A program made the translations under genes and the position numbers. A DNA stretch of 64,000 nucleotides, from positions 1-64,000 of the forward strand of contig JBFWXS010000017.1 of the NCBI GenBank assembly GCA_050187175.1. The letters are read 5' to 3'. Source of the DNA: Zeimonas sp050187175. Lineage in GTDB: Bacteria; Pseudomonadota; Gammaproteobacteria; Burkholderiales; Burkholderiaceae_E. The notes beneath the pieces are model-generated. The model did not search any database, was not told where the DNA came from, and was given only the letters and a program-made list of their open reading frames with translations. Below, in pieces: positions 8,876-18,833 of the stretch (positions are counted from its first letter, which is position 1; each line of letters starts with the position of its first letter).

Positions 8876-9265
8876 ATGGCGCTGATGATCACCGACGAGT
8901 GCATCAACTGCGACGTCTGCGAGCCGGAGTGCCCGAACGGCGCCATTTCGATGGGGCCGGAAATCTATCAGATCGATCCCGGCAAGTGCACCGAGTGCGT
9001 CGGGCACTACGACGAGCCGCAGTGCCAGCAGGTCTGTCCGGTCGAGTGCATTCCGTTCGATCCGGCATGGCGCGAAACCCCCGAGCAGCTGCAGGCCAAG
9101 TATCGGCGGCTGCAGGCGGAGGCGTCGGCCTCCGTCTCTGCTTCCGCCTCCGCCTCCGTCCCCGCCCCCGCCCCCGCCTCTGCCTCTGCCTGTGCTTCTG
9201 CCTCTGCCTCTGCGCCGAGCGCCGCCTCCGCCCCTGTCGTCCCGGCCGCCGATGCGGTCGGCTGA
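8876..9265 (+). CDS. YfhL-family 4Fe-4S ferredoxin with a low-complexity tail
   Basis: This small two-cluster ferredoxin has CINCDVCEPECP in the N-terminal half and CTECVGHYDEPQCQQVCPVECIPF with the longer spacing typical of Alvin/YfhL ferredoxins. It is a cytosolic electron carrier, and the position after coaD is common in betaproteobacteria. The first 85 residues make up the whole known domain. The remaining 44 are an Ala/Ser/Pro tail (ASASASASVPAPAPASAS style) encoded by a degenerate 6-bp repeat at 9122-9235, which probably arose by slippage. GGGAGG lies upstream of the ATG. Confidence 0.9.
   Translation: MALMITDECINCDVCEPECPNGAISMGPEIYQIDPGKCTECVGHYDEPQCQQVCPVECIPFDPAWRETPEQLQAKYRRLQAEASASVSASASASVPAPAPASASACASASASAPSAASAPVVPAADAVG
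9122..9235 (+). repeat. Hexanucleotide-type low-complexity repeat in the ferredoxin tail
   Basis: Degenerate repeats of the kind GCYTCY/GCCTCC encode alternating Ala-Ser and Ala-Pro. Copies differ only by C/T changes, and the tract stays in frame. Confidence 0.7.
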
Positions 9266-9322
9266 ATCCGGCGCGTCGTCATCGACCCGTCATCGGGAGC
9301 GTGCAAGATGGAGGTTCGATCG

Positions 9323-9808
9323 ATGCCCGATATGGACCTGATTCTTTGGCGACACGCCGACGCCGGCGACTCCACTGCCGATGCTGCCAGCGACTTCCAG
9401 CGGCACCTGACCGACCGCGGGCGCAAGCAGGCCGAGCGTGTCGGGCGCTGGTTGCAGGGCCGCTTGCCTGAGCGCTACGTGCTGCTCGCCAGCCCCGCGC
9501 CGCGGGCCGCCGAGACGGCCGCGGCCCTGGGCGGCAAACTGCGCACCGACGTCCGCCTCGCGCCGGGGGCGGACGTGGCCGAGTATCTCGCCGCCCTGAA
9601 CTGGCCCGAAGGGCCTGAAGCGCGCACGCGGCACATCGTACTGGTCGGCCATCAGCCGACGCTGGGCCGGCTTGTGAGCCTGCTGCTGTCGGGCCAGGAG
9701 GCCGACTGGAGCATCAAGAAGGGCGCCGCCTGGTGGCTGTCGACGCGCGAGCGGGAGGGCCAGGAACAGGTGGTGCTGCGCGCCGCGATCGCTCCGGATC
9801 TCGTCTGA
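9323..9808 (+). CDS. sixA: SixA-like phosphohistidine phosphatase (histidine phosphatase superfamily)
   Basis: This 161-residue protein has LILWRHADAG at the N-terminus (the RHG/RHA phosphohistidine motif), LTDRGRKQAERVGRWL, and LASPAPRAAETAAAL. The second catalytic histidine is in IVLVGHQPTLGRL. SixA proteins dephosphorylate phosphohistidine on proteins such as phosphotransfer domains or NPr. The start at 9323 is chosen over the ATG at 9308 because GGAGG at 9310-9314 is spaced 8 nt from it. Confidence 0.82.
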   Translation: MPDMDLILWRHADAGDSTADAASDFQRHLTDRGRKQAERVGRWLQGRLPERYVLLASPAPRAAETAAALGGKLRTDVRLAPGADVAEYLAALNWPEGPEARTRHIVLVGHQPTLGRLVSLLLSGQEADWSIKKGAAWWLSTREREGQEQVVLRAAIAPDLV

Positions 9809-9910
9809 GGCGGACTAGAGGGGACGGACACGGACAGGAAGAAGGGGCAGCCGCCCGGCGCACCGTCGTCGGCCCGCCGCAGTCAGCGCTCAGCCCGCAG
9901 TTCTTGGCGG

Positions 9911-11922
<2,012 letters not shown>

Positions 11923-11964
11923 GTGCGTGCCGTCCTTTGGCTCGAACGCAAGCCGCATGCCTGC

Positions 11965-11993
11965 CTGTCACGGAAGTTTCACCCGGCCGTCAT
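11965..11993 (+). promoter_or_regulatory. Candidate triple Pho box (PhoB site) upstream of olsB
   Basis: Three 7-mers recur at an exact 11-bp period: CTGTCAC (11965), GTTTCAC (11976) and CCGTCAT (11987), separated by GGAA and CCGG. The known Pho-box repeat is CTGTCAT with 4-nt spacers. The array ends 55 bp before the olsB start and points toward olsB; ligD diverges on the other side. Confidence 0.65.
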
Positions 11994-12048
11994 GGCGGCG
12001 ACAAGCCTGCGAGGCAAGTTCCTTCCATCGCAACGGACGGAGCCTTCG

Positions 12049-12789
12049 ATGTCATTGGTGCTTGCCCGATCGGGCAATCTGGAAGTGGGCCTGGCCCGCG
12101 ACCCAGGCGAGGTCGACCAGGCGCAGCGGCTGCGCTACCGTGTCTTCGCCGAGGAGCTGGGCGCCGCGATCGGTTCAGCCGACGGCCGCGACCATGATCT
12201 GTTCGATCCCTACTGCCAGCATCTGATCGCCCGCGACCTCGATACCGGCGAGATCGTCGGCACCTATCGGCTGCTGTCTCCCGAGCAGGCAGGCCGCGTC
12301 GGCAGCCTCTATAGCGACGGCGAGTTCTGGCTGACCCGGCTCGACGGGCTGCGCGCGCGCATGGTCGAGCTGGGACGCTCCTGCGTGCATCCCGCCTATC
12401 GGCGCGGGCCGGTGATCATGCTGCTGTGGTCGGGCCTGGGCACGCTGCTGGCCGACGGCGATCACCGCTATCTGATCGGCTGCGTCAGCGTGCCGGTCAA
12501 CGACGGCGGCCACTACGCCGCCAGCCTCTACCGGCGGCTGGCGGTGCAGCATCTGGCCGACGAGACGCTGCGCGTCTGGCCGCGCCGGCGGCTCGATCTG
12601 GAGCGGCTCGATCTGGACCTCGACGTGGTGCCGCCGCCGCTGGTCAAGGGCTATCTGCGCGCGGGCGCCAAGCTGCTCGGCGAGCCGCACCTGGATCGCG
12701 ATTTCGGCTGCGCCGATTTTCCGATGATGCTCGATCTGGCCGGGCTGCAGGATCGTTATCAGCGTCGATTCGCCGCCGCCGGCGCGTGA
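12049..12789 (+). CDS. olsB: L-ornithine N-alpha-acyltransferase OlsB (ornithine lipid synthesis)
   Basis: OlsB transfers a 3-hydroxyacyl chain from ACP to the alpha-amino group of ornithine to make lyso-ornithine lipid, a phosphorus-free membrane lipid precursor. The 246-residue protein shows AQRLRYRVFAEELGA and DLFDPYCQHLIARD. It continues with GEIVGTYRLL, ELGRSCVHPAYRRGPVIMLLW and PPLVKGYLRAGAKLLGEPHLDRDFGCADFPMML, all typical of this family. No olsA is adjacent. The candidate Pho-box array upstream fits induction under phosphate starvation, as known for ornithine lipids in other bacteria. It is convergent with ppx. Confidence 0.88.
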   Translation: MSLVLARSGNLEVGLARDPGEVDQAQRLRYRVFAEELGAAIGSADGRDHDLFDPYCQHLIARDLDTGEIVGTYRLLSPEQAGRVGSLYSDGEFWLTRLDGLRARMVELGRSCVHPAYRRGPVIMLLWSGLGTLLADGDHRYLIGCVSVPVNDGGHYAASLYRRLAVQHLADETLRVWPRRRLDLERLDLDLDVVPPPLVKGYLRAGAKLLGEPHLDRDFGCADFPMMLDLAGLQDRYQRRFAAAGA

Positions 12790-12808
12790 TCGGCGACGCG
12801 TGCCCGCC

Positions 12809-14320
12809 TCAGATCGTTTCGTAGGCGAAGGCGGCGAGCACCGCGGCCTCGCGCCACAGCTGCGCCTCGTCGCGCAGGCGGTCGTGCGCCAGCGCTGATT
12901 GCCGCGCCCAGGCCGCGGGCATCTCGATGCGCAGCTTGCGCTGCTTGAAAAACAGCGCCGGCAACGGCGCTTGCTGAGCGTCGCGCTTGCCGTGCAGGAT
13001 GGCGGCCACGCGCAGCGCCACCACGGCGAGCCAGTCGAGATCGTCCAGCGGCAGGCGCAGCTTGCGCAGACCGCCGGTCTGCGCGAGCGCCAGCCGCGCC
13101 AGCGCGTCCTGCTCGCCGCGCGAGAAGCCGGGCATGTCGGCATGCTGCAGGATGTAGGCCGAGTGCTTGTGAAAGCCCTCGTGCGAGATCGAGCGGCCGA
13201 CCTCGGCCAGCCGCGCCGCCCATCCGAGCAGCCGGCGGCGCGTCTCGAGCTCCTCGCGCGCGCCGCGGGCGCCCTGATCGAACAGCGCCAGCGCCGTGTC
13301 GTGCACACGCTGCGCGTGAGCGGCATCGACGGCGTAGCGCCCCATCATCTGCTCGACCGTCAGCGCGCGGATGTCGTCGCCCGCGTCGCGGCCCAGCAGA
13401 TCGTAGAGCACGCCGTGGCGCAGCGCGCCGTTGCAGTAGCGCAGCGCGTCGATGCCGAGCTCGTCGAAGGCGGCCATCATGATCGCCAGGCCGCCCGCCA
13501 GCACCGGGCGCCGCTCGGGCTTCAGCCCGCGCAATGCCACGCTGTCGGCGTCGCCGGCTTCGATCAGCGCGGCGTGCATCCGGGCCAGTGCCTCGCGGTC
13601 CAGCTCGCTGGCGCCCCATTCGGCTTCGGCGATCTGCGCCAGCGCCTTGGCCGTTCCGGACGTGCCGCTGGCGTAGCGCCAGCCGTGACGGCGGAACTCC
13701 TCGACCAGCGGCGCGAACACGCCGCGGGCCAGGTAGTAGGCGTGCTCGAAGCGGTCGCGGTCGATGTGGCCGTCGGCGAACACGCGCTGCGTCAGCGCGA
13801 CGCAGCCGACCGGTGCCGATTCCAGCGCGATCGGCTTGCGGTCGACGCCTATGATGCATTCGGTGGAGCCGCCGCCGATGTCTATCACCAGCCGCTGCTG
13901 GCCGTCCGAGGCGAGCGCGTGCGCCGCGCCGAGATAGATCAGCCGCGCTTCCTCGTGGCCGGAGATGACCTCGATCGGAAAGCCGAGCGCGGCTTCGGCG
14001 GAGTCCAGGAAGTGATCGGCATTGCGGGCCACGCGCAAGGTGTTCGTCGCCACTGCCCGCACGGTCTCGGGCGCGAACGAGCGCAGCCGCTCGCCGAACT
14101 GCGCCAGCGCGCGCAGGCCGCGCGTCTGCGACTCGGCGTCCAGCGTTCCGTCGGGGCGCAGGCCGGCGGCCAGCCGCACGGTCTGCTTCAGGCTGTCGAA
14201 CGGGCGCAAGGGCCCGCCGGGTGTCGAGCCGTCGATCCTTCCGATGAGCAATCTGAAACTGTTCGACCCCAGGTCGACTGCTGCCAGCAATTGGTATCCC
14301 GCCATCTCGCGCCGTGGCAT
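12809..14320 (-). CDS. ppx: Exopolyphosphatase (Ppx/GppA family)
   Basis: Ppx hydrolyses inorganic polyphosphate from its ends to release orthophosphate. The N-terminal ASKHA-fold ATPase-like domain has LLAAVDLGSNSFRLLIGRI, ATNTLRVARNADHFL, EARLIYLGAAHAL and the phosphate-binding VIDIGGGSTECIIG. A C-terminal HD-like helical domain follows (VHDTALALFDQ, ISHEGFHKHSAYILQHADM). Length from 14320 is 503 residues; an ATG at 14305 (MAGYQLL) is an equally reasonable start. It is divergent from ppk, the polymerase for the same polymer. Confidence 0.93.
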   Translation of the reverse strand: MPRREMAGYQLLAAVDLGSNSFRLLIGRIDGSTPGGPLRPFDSLKQTVRLAAGLRPDGTLDAESQTRGLRALAQFGERLRSFAPETVRAVATNTLRVARNADHFLDSAEAALGFPIEVISGHEEARLIYLGAAHALASDGQQRLVIDIGGGSTECIIGVDRKPIALESAPVGCVALTQRVFADGHIDRDRFEHAYYLARGVFAPLVEEFRRHGWRYASGTSGTAKALAQIAEAEWGASELDREALARMHAALIEAGDADSVALRGLKPERRPVLAGGLAIMMAAFDELGIDALRYCNGALRHGVLYDLLGRDAGDDIRALTVEQMMGRYAVDAAHAQRVHDTALALFDQGARGAREELETRRRLLGWAARLAEVGRSISHEGFHKHSAYILQHADMPGFSRGEQDALARLALAQTGGLRKLRLPLDDLDWLAVVALRVAAILHGKRDAQQAPLPALFFKQRKLRIEMPAAWARQSALAHDRLRDEAQLWREAAVLAAFAYETI

Positions 14321-14367
14321 TCTTACGATAAACAAACAATATGACAAACCGATGGCTCGCCGTGCCG

Positions 14368-14385
14368 CCGTCATCAAGCCGTCAC
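14368..14385 (+). promoter_or_regulatory. Candidate Pho box upstream of ppk
   Basis: CCGTCAT, spacer CAAG, CCGTCAC: two direct 7-mers at the 11-bp Pho-box period. The same 7-mers appear in the candidate boxes of phoX and, in part, olsB. The site ends 23 bp before the preferred ppk start at 14409. If ppk began at 14352 the site would be inside the gene. A good -10 is not obvious. Confidence 0.4.
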
Positions 14386-14408
14386 ATGGTCGCCGCAAAC
14401 TGCGGCCG

Positions 14409-16466
14409 ATGGACCTCTCCACCGGCGTCGCCCCGCGGCTGCTCAACCGCGAACTCGGCATTCTCGCATTCAACGAACGTGTCCTTGCCCAGGCCGAGGA
14501 CGCCGAGGTGCCGCTGCTCGAACGTCTCCGCTATCTCACCATCGTCAGCAACAACCTCGACGAATTCTTCGAGATCCGCGTCGCCGAGCTGCTCGAACTG
14601 GCACGCCTCGGCCGCAGCGAAGGCCAGCATTCGCTGGATGCGATCAGCGAGCGCGTCCGGCGGCTGGTGACGCGCCAGTATGCGCTGCTGAACACGCAGA
14701 TCCTGCCGGAGATGGGGCAGGCCGGCATCGTCGTCCACCGCAGCGGCAGCTGGACCGAGGCGCAGCGGCAATGGGCCGAACGCATCTTCGAGACCGAGAT
14801 CGAGCCGCTGCTGACGCCGATCGCGCTCGATCCGGCGCATCCGTTCCCGCGCATCCTCAACAAGAGCCTGAACTTCATCGTCGAGCTGCACGGCAATGAT
14901 GCGTTCGGCCGCCGCGCCGGCGTGGCAGTGGTGCAGGCGCCGCGCGCGCTGCCGCGCGTGCTGCGCGTACCCGTCGAAATCTCGGGGGCGCCGCACGGCG
15001 TCATGCTGCTGACCTCCATCGTCGAGGGCTTCGTCGACCGGCTGTTCCCGGGACTCGAGGTGCGCTCGGTGCATCAGTTCCGCGTCACGCGCAACAGCGA
15101 TCTGTTCGTCGATGACGAGGAGATCACTGATCTGCGTGCCGCGCTGCAGGGCGAGCTGGTGCAGCGGCACTACGGCGACTGCGTGCGGCTGGAGGTATCG
15201 GCCGGCATTTCCGATGCGCTGACCGGCCGTCTGCTGCGCGAGTTCGAGCTCGAAGCGCAGAACTGCTATCCGGTCGACGGCGTGGTCAACCTCGTCCGCC
15301 TGCAGCAGATCATCGATCTGGTCGATCGCCCCGAGCTGAAGTTTCCGCCGTTCGAGCCGGCGCTGCCTGCCGCATTGCGCGGCAAGGACCTGTTCGCCGC
15401 GATCCGCAAGAACGACATCCTGATCCACCATCCGTACGAATCGTTCGCGCCGGTCATGGAGTTCCTGGTCAGCGCCGCGCGCGATCCGCGCGTGGTCGCG
15501 ATCAAGCAGACCGTCTACCGGACCGGTGCCGATTCGGCGCTGATGCAGGCGCTGATCGACGCGGCGCTGGCCGGCAAGGAGGTGACCGTCGTCGTCGAGC
15601 TGATGGCGCGGTTCGACGAAGAGACCAATATCAACTGGGCCGCCAAGCTCGAGCGGGCAGGCGCGCACGTCGTCTACGGCGTGGTGGGCCACAAGACGCA
15701 CGCCAAGATGGCCATGGTCGTGCGACGCGAGACGGGCAAGGAAGGCACCACGCTGCGCCGCTACGTGCACCTGGGCACTGGCAACTATCATCCGCGCACG
15801 GCGCGGCTGTACGAGGACTTCGGCCTGTTCACCGCCAACGAGGAACTGTGCGCCGACGTGCACGAGGTCTTCCGGCGCATCACCGGCCTGGGCCAGCGCG
15901 GCACGCTGCGGCAGATCGCGCAGGCGCCGTTCTCGCTGCACGAGATGGTGCTGTCGTCGATCCGCCGCGAAGCCGCGCACGCCAAGGCCGGCAAGAAGGC
16001 CTACCTGGCGGCCAAGATCAACGCGCTGCTCGAACCCAGCGTCATCGAGGCGCTGTACGAAGCCAGCTGCGCCGGCGTCAAGATCGATCTCATCGTGCGC
16101 GGCGTCTGCGCGCTGCGGCCGGGCCTGCCGGGCTTGTCGGAGAACATCCGCGTGCGCTCTATCATCGGGCGCTTTCTCGAGCACAGCCGGGTCTTCTACT
16201 TCTTCAACGGCGGCAAGAAGGACGTCTGGCTGTCGTCGGCCGACTGGATGGACCGCAACCTGTTCCGCCGCGTCGAGACCGCGTTCCCGATCCGCGAACG
16301 CAAGCTGAAGGAGCGCGTGATCGAGGAAGCGATCGACGTGCATCTGCGCGACAATGCGCGCGCCTGGATCATGGATGCCGACGGCCACTACCATCGCAAG
16401 CGCGGCCGCGCCAAGCGCTTCGTGTCGCAACAGGCGCTGCTCGACCATCTGACCGCGCAGGCCTGA
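14409..16466 (+). CDS. ppk: Polyphosphate kinase 1
   Basis: PPK1 reversibly polymerises the gamma-phosphate of ATP into polyphosphate. Conserved stretches include LLNRELGILAFNERVLAQAED, IVSNNLDEFFEIRVAELLE and HHPYESFAPVMEFL. Further on are KQTVYRTGADSALMQALIDAALAGKEVTVVVELMARFDEE, the region of RRYVHLGTGNYHPRTARLYED, and SSADWMDRNLFRRVE near the C-terminus. The two catalytic phospholipase-D-like histidines lie in these blocks. The start at 14409 gives 685 residues, close to the usual 690 or so, and a leader of normal length. An ATG at 14352 in the same frame would add 19 residues. No strong ribosome binding site supports either. Confidence 0.95.
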   Translation: MDLSTGVAPRLLNRELGILAFNERVLAQAEDAEVPLLERLRYLTIVSNNLDEFFEIRVAELLELARLGRSEGQHSLDAISERVRRLVTRQYALLNTQILPEMGQAGIVVHRSGSWTEAQRQWAERIFETEIEPLLTPIALDPAHPFPRILNKSLNFIVELHGNDAFGRRAGVAVVQAPRALPRVLRVPVEISGAPHGVMLLTSIVEGFVDRLFPGLEVRSVHQFRVTRNSDLFVDDEEITDLRAALQGELVQRHYGDCVRLEVSAGISDALTGRLLREFELEAQNCYPVDGVVNLVRLQQIIDLVDRPELKFPPFEPALPAALRGKDLFAAIRKNDILIHHPYESFAPVMEFLVSAARDPRVVAIKQTVYRTGADSALMQALIDAALAGKEVTVVVELMARFDEETNINWAAKLERAGAHVVYGVVGHKTHAKMAMVVRRETGKEGTTLRRYVHLGTGNYHPRTARLYEDFGLFTANEELCADVHEVFRRITGLGQRGTLRQIAQAPFSLHEMVLSSIRREAAHAKAGKKAYLAAKINALLEPSVIEALYEASCAGVKIDLIVRGVCALRPGLPGLSENIRVRSIIGRFLEHSRVFYFFNGGKKDVWLSSADWMDRNLFRRVETAFPIRERKLKERVIEEAIDVHLRDNARAWIMDADGHYHRKRGRAKRFVSQQALLDHLTAQA

Positions 16467-16535
16467 ACCTGCAGGCCTGATCCCGCAGACCGCGCCAGCG
16501 CGTCGGCGCGCCTGCCCCTGCATGCCGCTCGCGCT

Positions 16536-16564
16536 CCGTCATTCCATCTTCATCGGCCCGTCAC
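16536..16564 (+). promoter_or_regulatory. Candidate triple Pho box upstream of phoX
   Basis: CCGTCAT (16536), TCTTCAT (16547) and CCGTCAC (16558) are spaced exactly 11 bp apart. The outer units match the Pho-box repeat CTGTCAT/C at 6 and 5 positions of 7; the middle one matches at 4. TATGCT at 16586 may be the -10. The gene downstream encodes a PhoX phosphatase, a classic Pho regulon member. Confidence 0.6.
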
Positions 16565-16589
16565 GGCCGCTTCAACTGCGCTTCCTATG

Positions 16590-16611
16590 CTCGGTGGATT
16601 CATCCACCGAG
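16590..16611 (+). promoter_or_regulatory. Perfect 10-bp hairpin in the phoX leader
   Basis: CTCGGTGGAT, loop TC, ATCCACCGAG. It lies just upstream of the AAGGAG ribosome binding site (16617-16622), between the candidate -10 and the phoX start. It could be a 5' UTR stem that modulates translation or stability, or an operator dyad. It is too early and lacks the T-run for a terminator. Confidence 0.5.
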
Positions 16612-16630
16612 CCGCCAAGGAGCGCAGCGC

Positions 16631-18700
16631 ATGAAATTCGACGACGACCTCCCCGTCAATCCGTCCGGCAATCCGCATCTGAACCAGTTGATAGAGCGCG
16701 CGGTCAGCCGCCGCGCCGTGCTGAAGTCAGGCTTCGGCCTGGCCACGCTGTCGTTCCTCGGGCTCAGTGCCTGCGGCGGAGGTGACGGCGAGGCAGTCGC
16801 GGCGCCGACCGAGTTCGGCGCAGTGGGCACTTCGAGCGCCGACCGCGTCGTCGTGCCCGACGGCTATCGCGCCGACGCGCTGTACCGCTGGGGCGATCCG
16901 CTGACGGCCGCGGCACCCGATTTCGCCAGCGATGCGAGCCAGGACTGGCGCGCGCAGGAGCAGCAGGCCGGCGACAACCACGACGGCATGAGCTTCTTCC
17001 CGTTCCGGAACACCGACGGCTCGCCGCGCAGCGACGCAGGGCTGCTGGTGATGAACCACGAGTACATCAATCCCGAATACTTCTATCAACCCGGCACCGA
17101 TCCCGACGACTGGCTGCTGCCGTTCACGCTCGACAAGGCGCGCAAGGCGCAGGCCGCGCACGGCGTGTCGGTGGTCGAGGTGCGGCGCGGCAGCGACGGC
17201 GCCTGGCAGTACGTGCGGCAGTCGGCATACAACCGCCGCATCACCGGCTACACGCCGATCGAGCTGAGCGGACCCGCGGCAGGCCACGAGCTGCTGCGCA
17301 CCGCCGCCGACCCCGCGGGCGTCGAGGCGCTGGGCACGCTGAACAACTGTGCGAACGGTGCCACGCCGTGGGGCACCTACCTGACCTGCGAGGAGAACTT
17401 CAACGGCTACTTCGGCTGGAACGGCGATCACACGCCCACCGCGCTGGAGAACCGCTACGGCCTCAGCGCCGGCGGCGCCGGCTACCGCTGGCACACCGTC
17501 GACGCACGCTTCGACGTGGAGCAGAATCCGAACGAGCCGAACCGCTTCGGCTGGATCGTCGAAATCGATCCCATGCAGCCGGCCAGCAAGCCGAAGAAGC
17601 GCACCGCGCTGGGCCGCTTCAAGCACGAGAACGCCGAGGTCGTGCTGGCGCCGGACGGGCGCGCGGTGGTCTACATGGGCGACGACGAGCGCAACGACTA
17701 CATCTACAAGTTCGTCAGCGCGCGCCGCTACGATCCGTCGAACACGGCGAGCGGCCGCGATCTGCTCGACGAGGGCACGCTGTACGTCGCGCGCTTCGCC
17801 GCCGGCCCTGCCGCCGGCGACGACCGCGGCACCGGCGAATGGATCGCGCTGGTCTTCGGTCAGAACGGACTGGATGACAGCAAGGGCTTCAGCAGCCAGG
17901 CCGACATCCTGATCCGCGCGCGGCAGGCCGCCGACCGCGTCGGCGCGACCATGATGGATCGTCCCGAATGGATCGCGGCCAATCCGAAGAAGGCCGGCGA
18001 GGTCTACTGCACGCTGACGAACAACAACCGCCGCGGCACGACGCCGGCTTCTTCGAACCAGGCCGACGGCAGCACGACGGGCGGCGGTGCGCGGCCGGCG
18101 ACGGACGAAGCGAATCCGCGCGCGAACAATCTGTGGGGCCACATCATCCGCTGGAACGAGGCGGGCGGCGATGCCGCGGCGACGCGCTTCGACTGGGACA
18201 TCTTCCTGCTCGCCGGCAACCCCGGCCGGTATCCCGATCGCAGCGACCGCCGCTCCGGTTCGGCCGCGATCAACGCCGAGAACATGTTCAACAGTCCGGA
18301 CGGACTGCTGTTCGATCACGACGGCCATCTGTGGATCCAGAGCGACGGCGCGAACAGCAATAGCGGCGACTACGCAGGGCAGGGCAACAACCAGATGCTG
18401 CGCGCCGACGTGGCCACGGGCCAGCTCAAGCGCTTCTTCGTCGGTCCGGCCGGCTGCGAGGTGACGGGACTGGCGTTCACGCCTGACATGAAGACGATGT
18501 TCGTCAACATCCAGCATCCGGGCGAACTGGGCAGCCATCCGAACGTGCCGCGCAAGGGCGACGGCACGCTTTACACCGACAAGGACATCGCGCGCGATCC
18601 CACGCGCTTCTCGACCTGGCCCGACGGCGCCGCCGCGGGGCGGCCGCGCTCGGCCACGGTGGTGGTGCGGCGCGTCGACGGCGGCCGGATCGGGACTTGA
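16631..18700 (+). CDS. phoX: PhoX-family alkaline phosphatase (Tat-exported)
   Basis: PhoX is a calcium/iron-dependent periplasmic phosphatase that frees phosphate from organic esters. The N-terminus carries a Tat signal, VSRRAVLKSGFGLATLSFLGLSACGGG; the cysteine after LSA might also be lipidated. Typical PhoX segments are NHEYINPEYFYQPG, NCANGATPWGTYLTCEENFNGYF, RFKHENAEVVLAPDGRAVVYMGDDERNDYIYKFVS and SPDGLLFDHDGHLWIQSDG. Length is 689 residues. AAGGAG precedes the ATG. Candidate Pho boxes and a hairpin lie upstream. The stop codon is within a 13-bp direct repeat, GATCGGGACTTGA, at 18688 and again at 18721. Confidence 0.93.
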   Translation: MKFDDDLPVNPSGNPHLNQLIERAVSRRAVLKSGFGLATLSFLGLSACGGGDGEAVAAPTEFGAVGTSSADRVVVPDGYRADALYRWGDPLTAAAPDFASDASQDWRAQEQQAGDNHDGMSFFPFRNTDGSPRSDAGLLVMNHEYINPEYFYQPGTDPDDWLLPFTLDKARKAQAAHGVSVVEVRRGSDGAWQYVRQSAYNRRITGYTPIELSGPAAGHELLRTAADPAGVEALGTLNNCANGATPWGTYLTCEENFNGYFGWNGDHTPTALENRYGLSAGGAGYRWHTVDARFDVEQNPNEPNRFGWIVEIDPMQPASKPKKRTALGRFKHENAEVVLAPDGRAVVYMGDDERNDYIYKFVSARRYDPSNTASGRDLLDEGTLYVARFAAGPAAGDDRGTGEWIALVFGQNGLDDSKGFSSQADILIRARQAADRVGATMMDRPEWIAANPKKAGEVYCTLTNNNRRGTTPASSNQADGSTTGGGARPATDEANPRANNLWGHIIRWNEAGGDAAATRFDWDIFLLAGNPGRYPDRSDRRSGSAAINAENMFNSPDGLLFDHDGHLWIQSDGANSNSGDYAGQGNNQMLRADVATGQLKRFFVGPAGCEVTGLAFTPDMKTMFVNIQHPGELGSHPNVPRKGDGTLYTDKDIARDPTRFSTWPDGAAAGRPRSATVVVRRVDGGRIGT

Positions 18701-18733
18701 GCAGGTCGAGATCGGGGCTCGATCGGGACTTGA
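18688..18733 (+). repeat. Short direct repeat at the phoX 3' end
   Basis: GATCGGGACTTGA occurs at 18688-18700 and 18721-18733, with a degenerate copy (GATCGGGGCT) between. The first copy contains the phoX stop codon, so the downstream copy may be a slippage duplication of the gene end. Confidence 0.6.
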
Positions 18734-18759
18734 TGGGAAGCTGAACGCGCGCGGATTTG

Positions 18760-18773
18760 GTATCGCGTGATAC
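18760..18773. promoter_or_regulatory. Dyad GTATC-N4-GATAC upstream of the ABC operon
   Basis: A perfect 5-bp inverted repeat with a 4-nt spacer (GCGT) lies 60 bp upstream of the substrate-binding protein gene. It is a candidate operator; no regulator gene is adjacent upstream, so the binding protein is unknown. Confidence 0.35.
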
Positions 18774-18833
18774 AGACTGCAATCGGCACTTGTTCAATGA
18801 TGCGGTCCTGCTTGCACACGCAGGAGGACTACG

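Noticed and set aside
12049..12789. LuxI-type autoinducer synthase
   Set aside because: Sequence blocks match OlsB ornithine acyltransferases and there is no luxR neighbour; the GNAT-like fold alone caused the resemblance.
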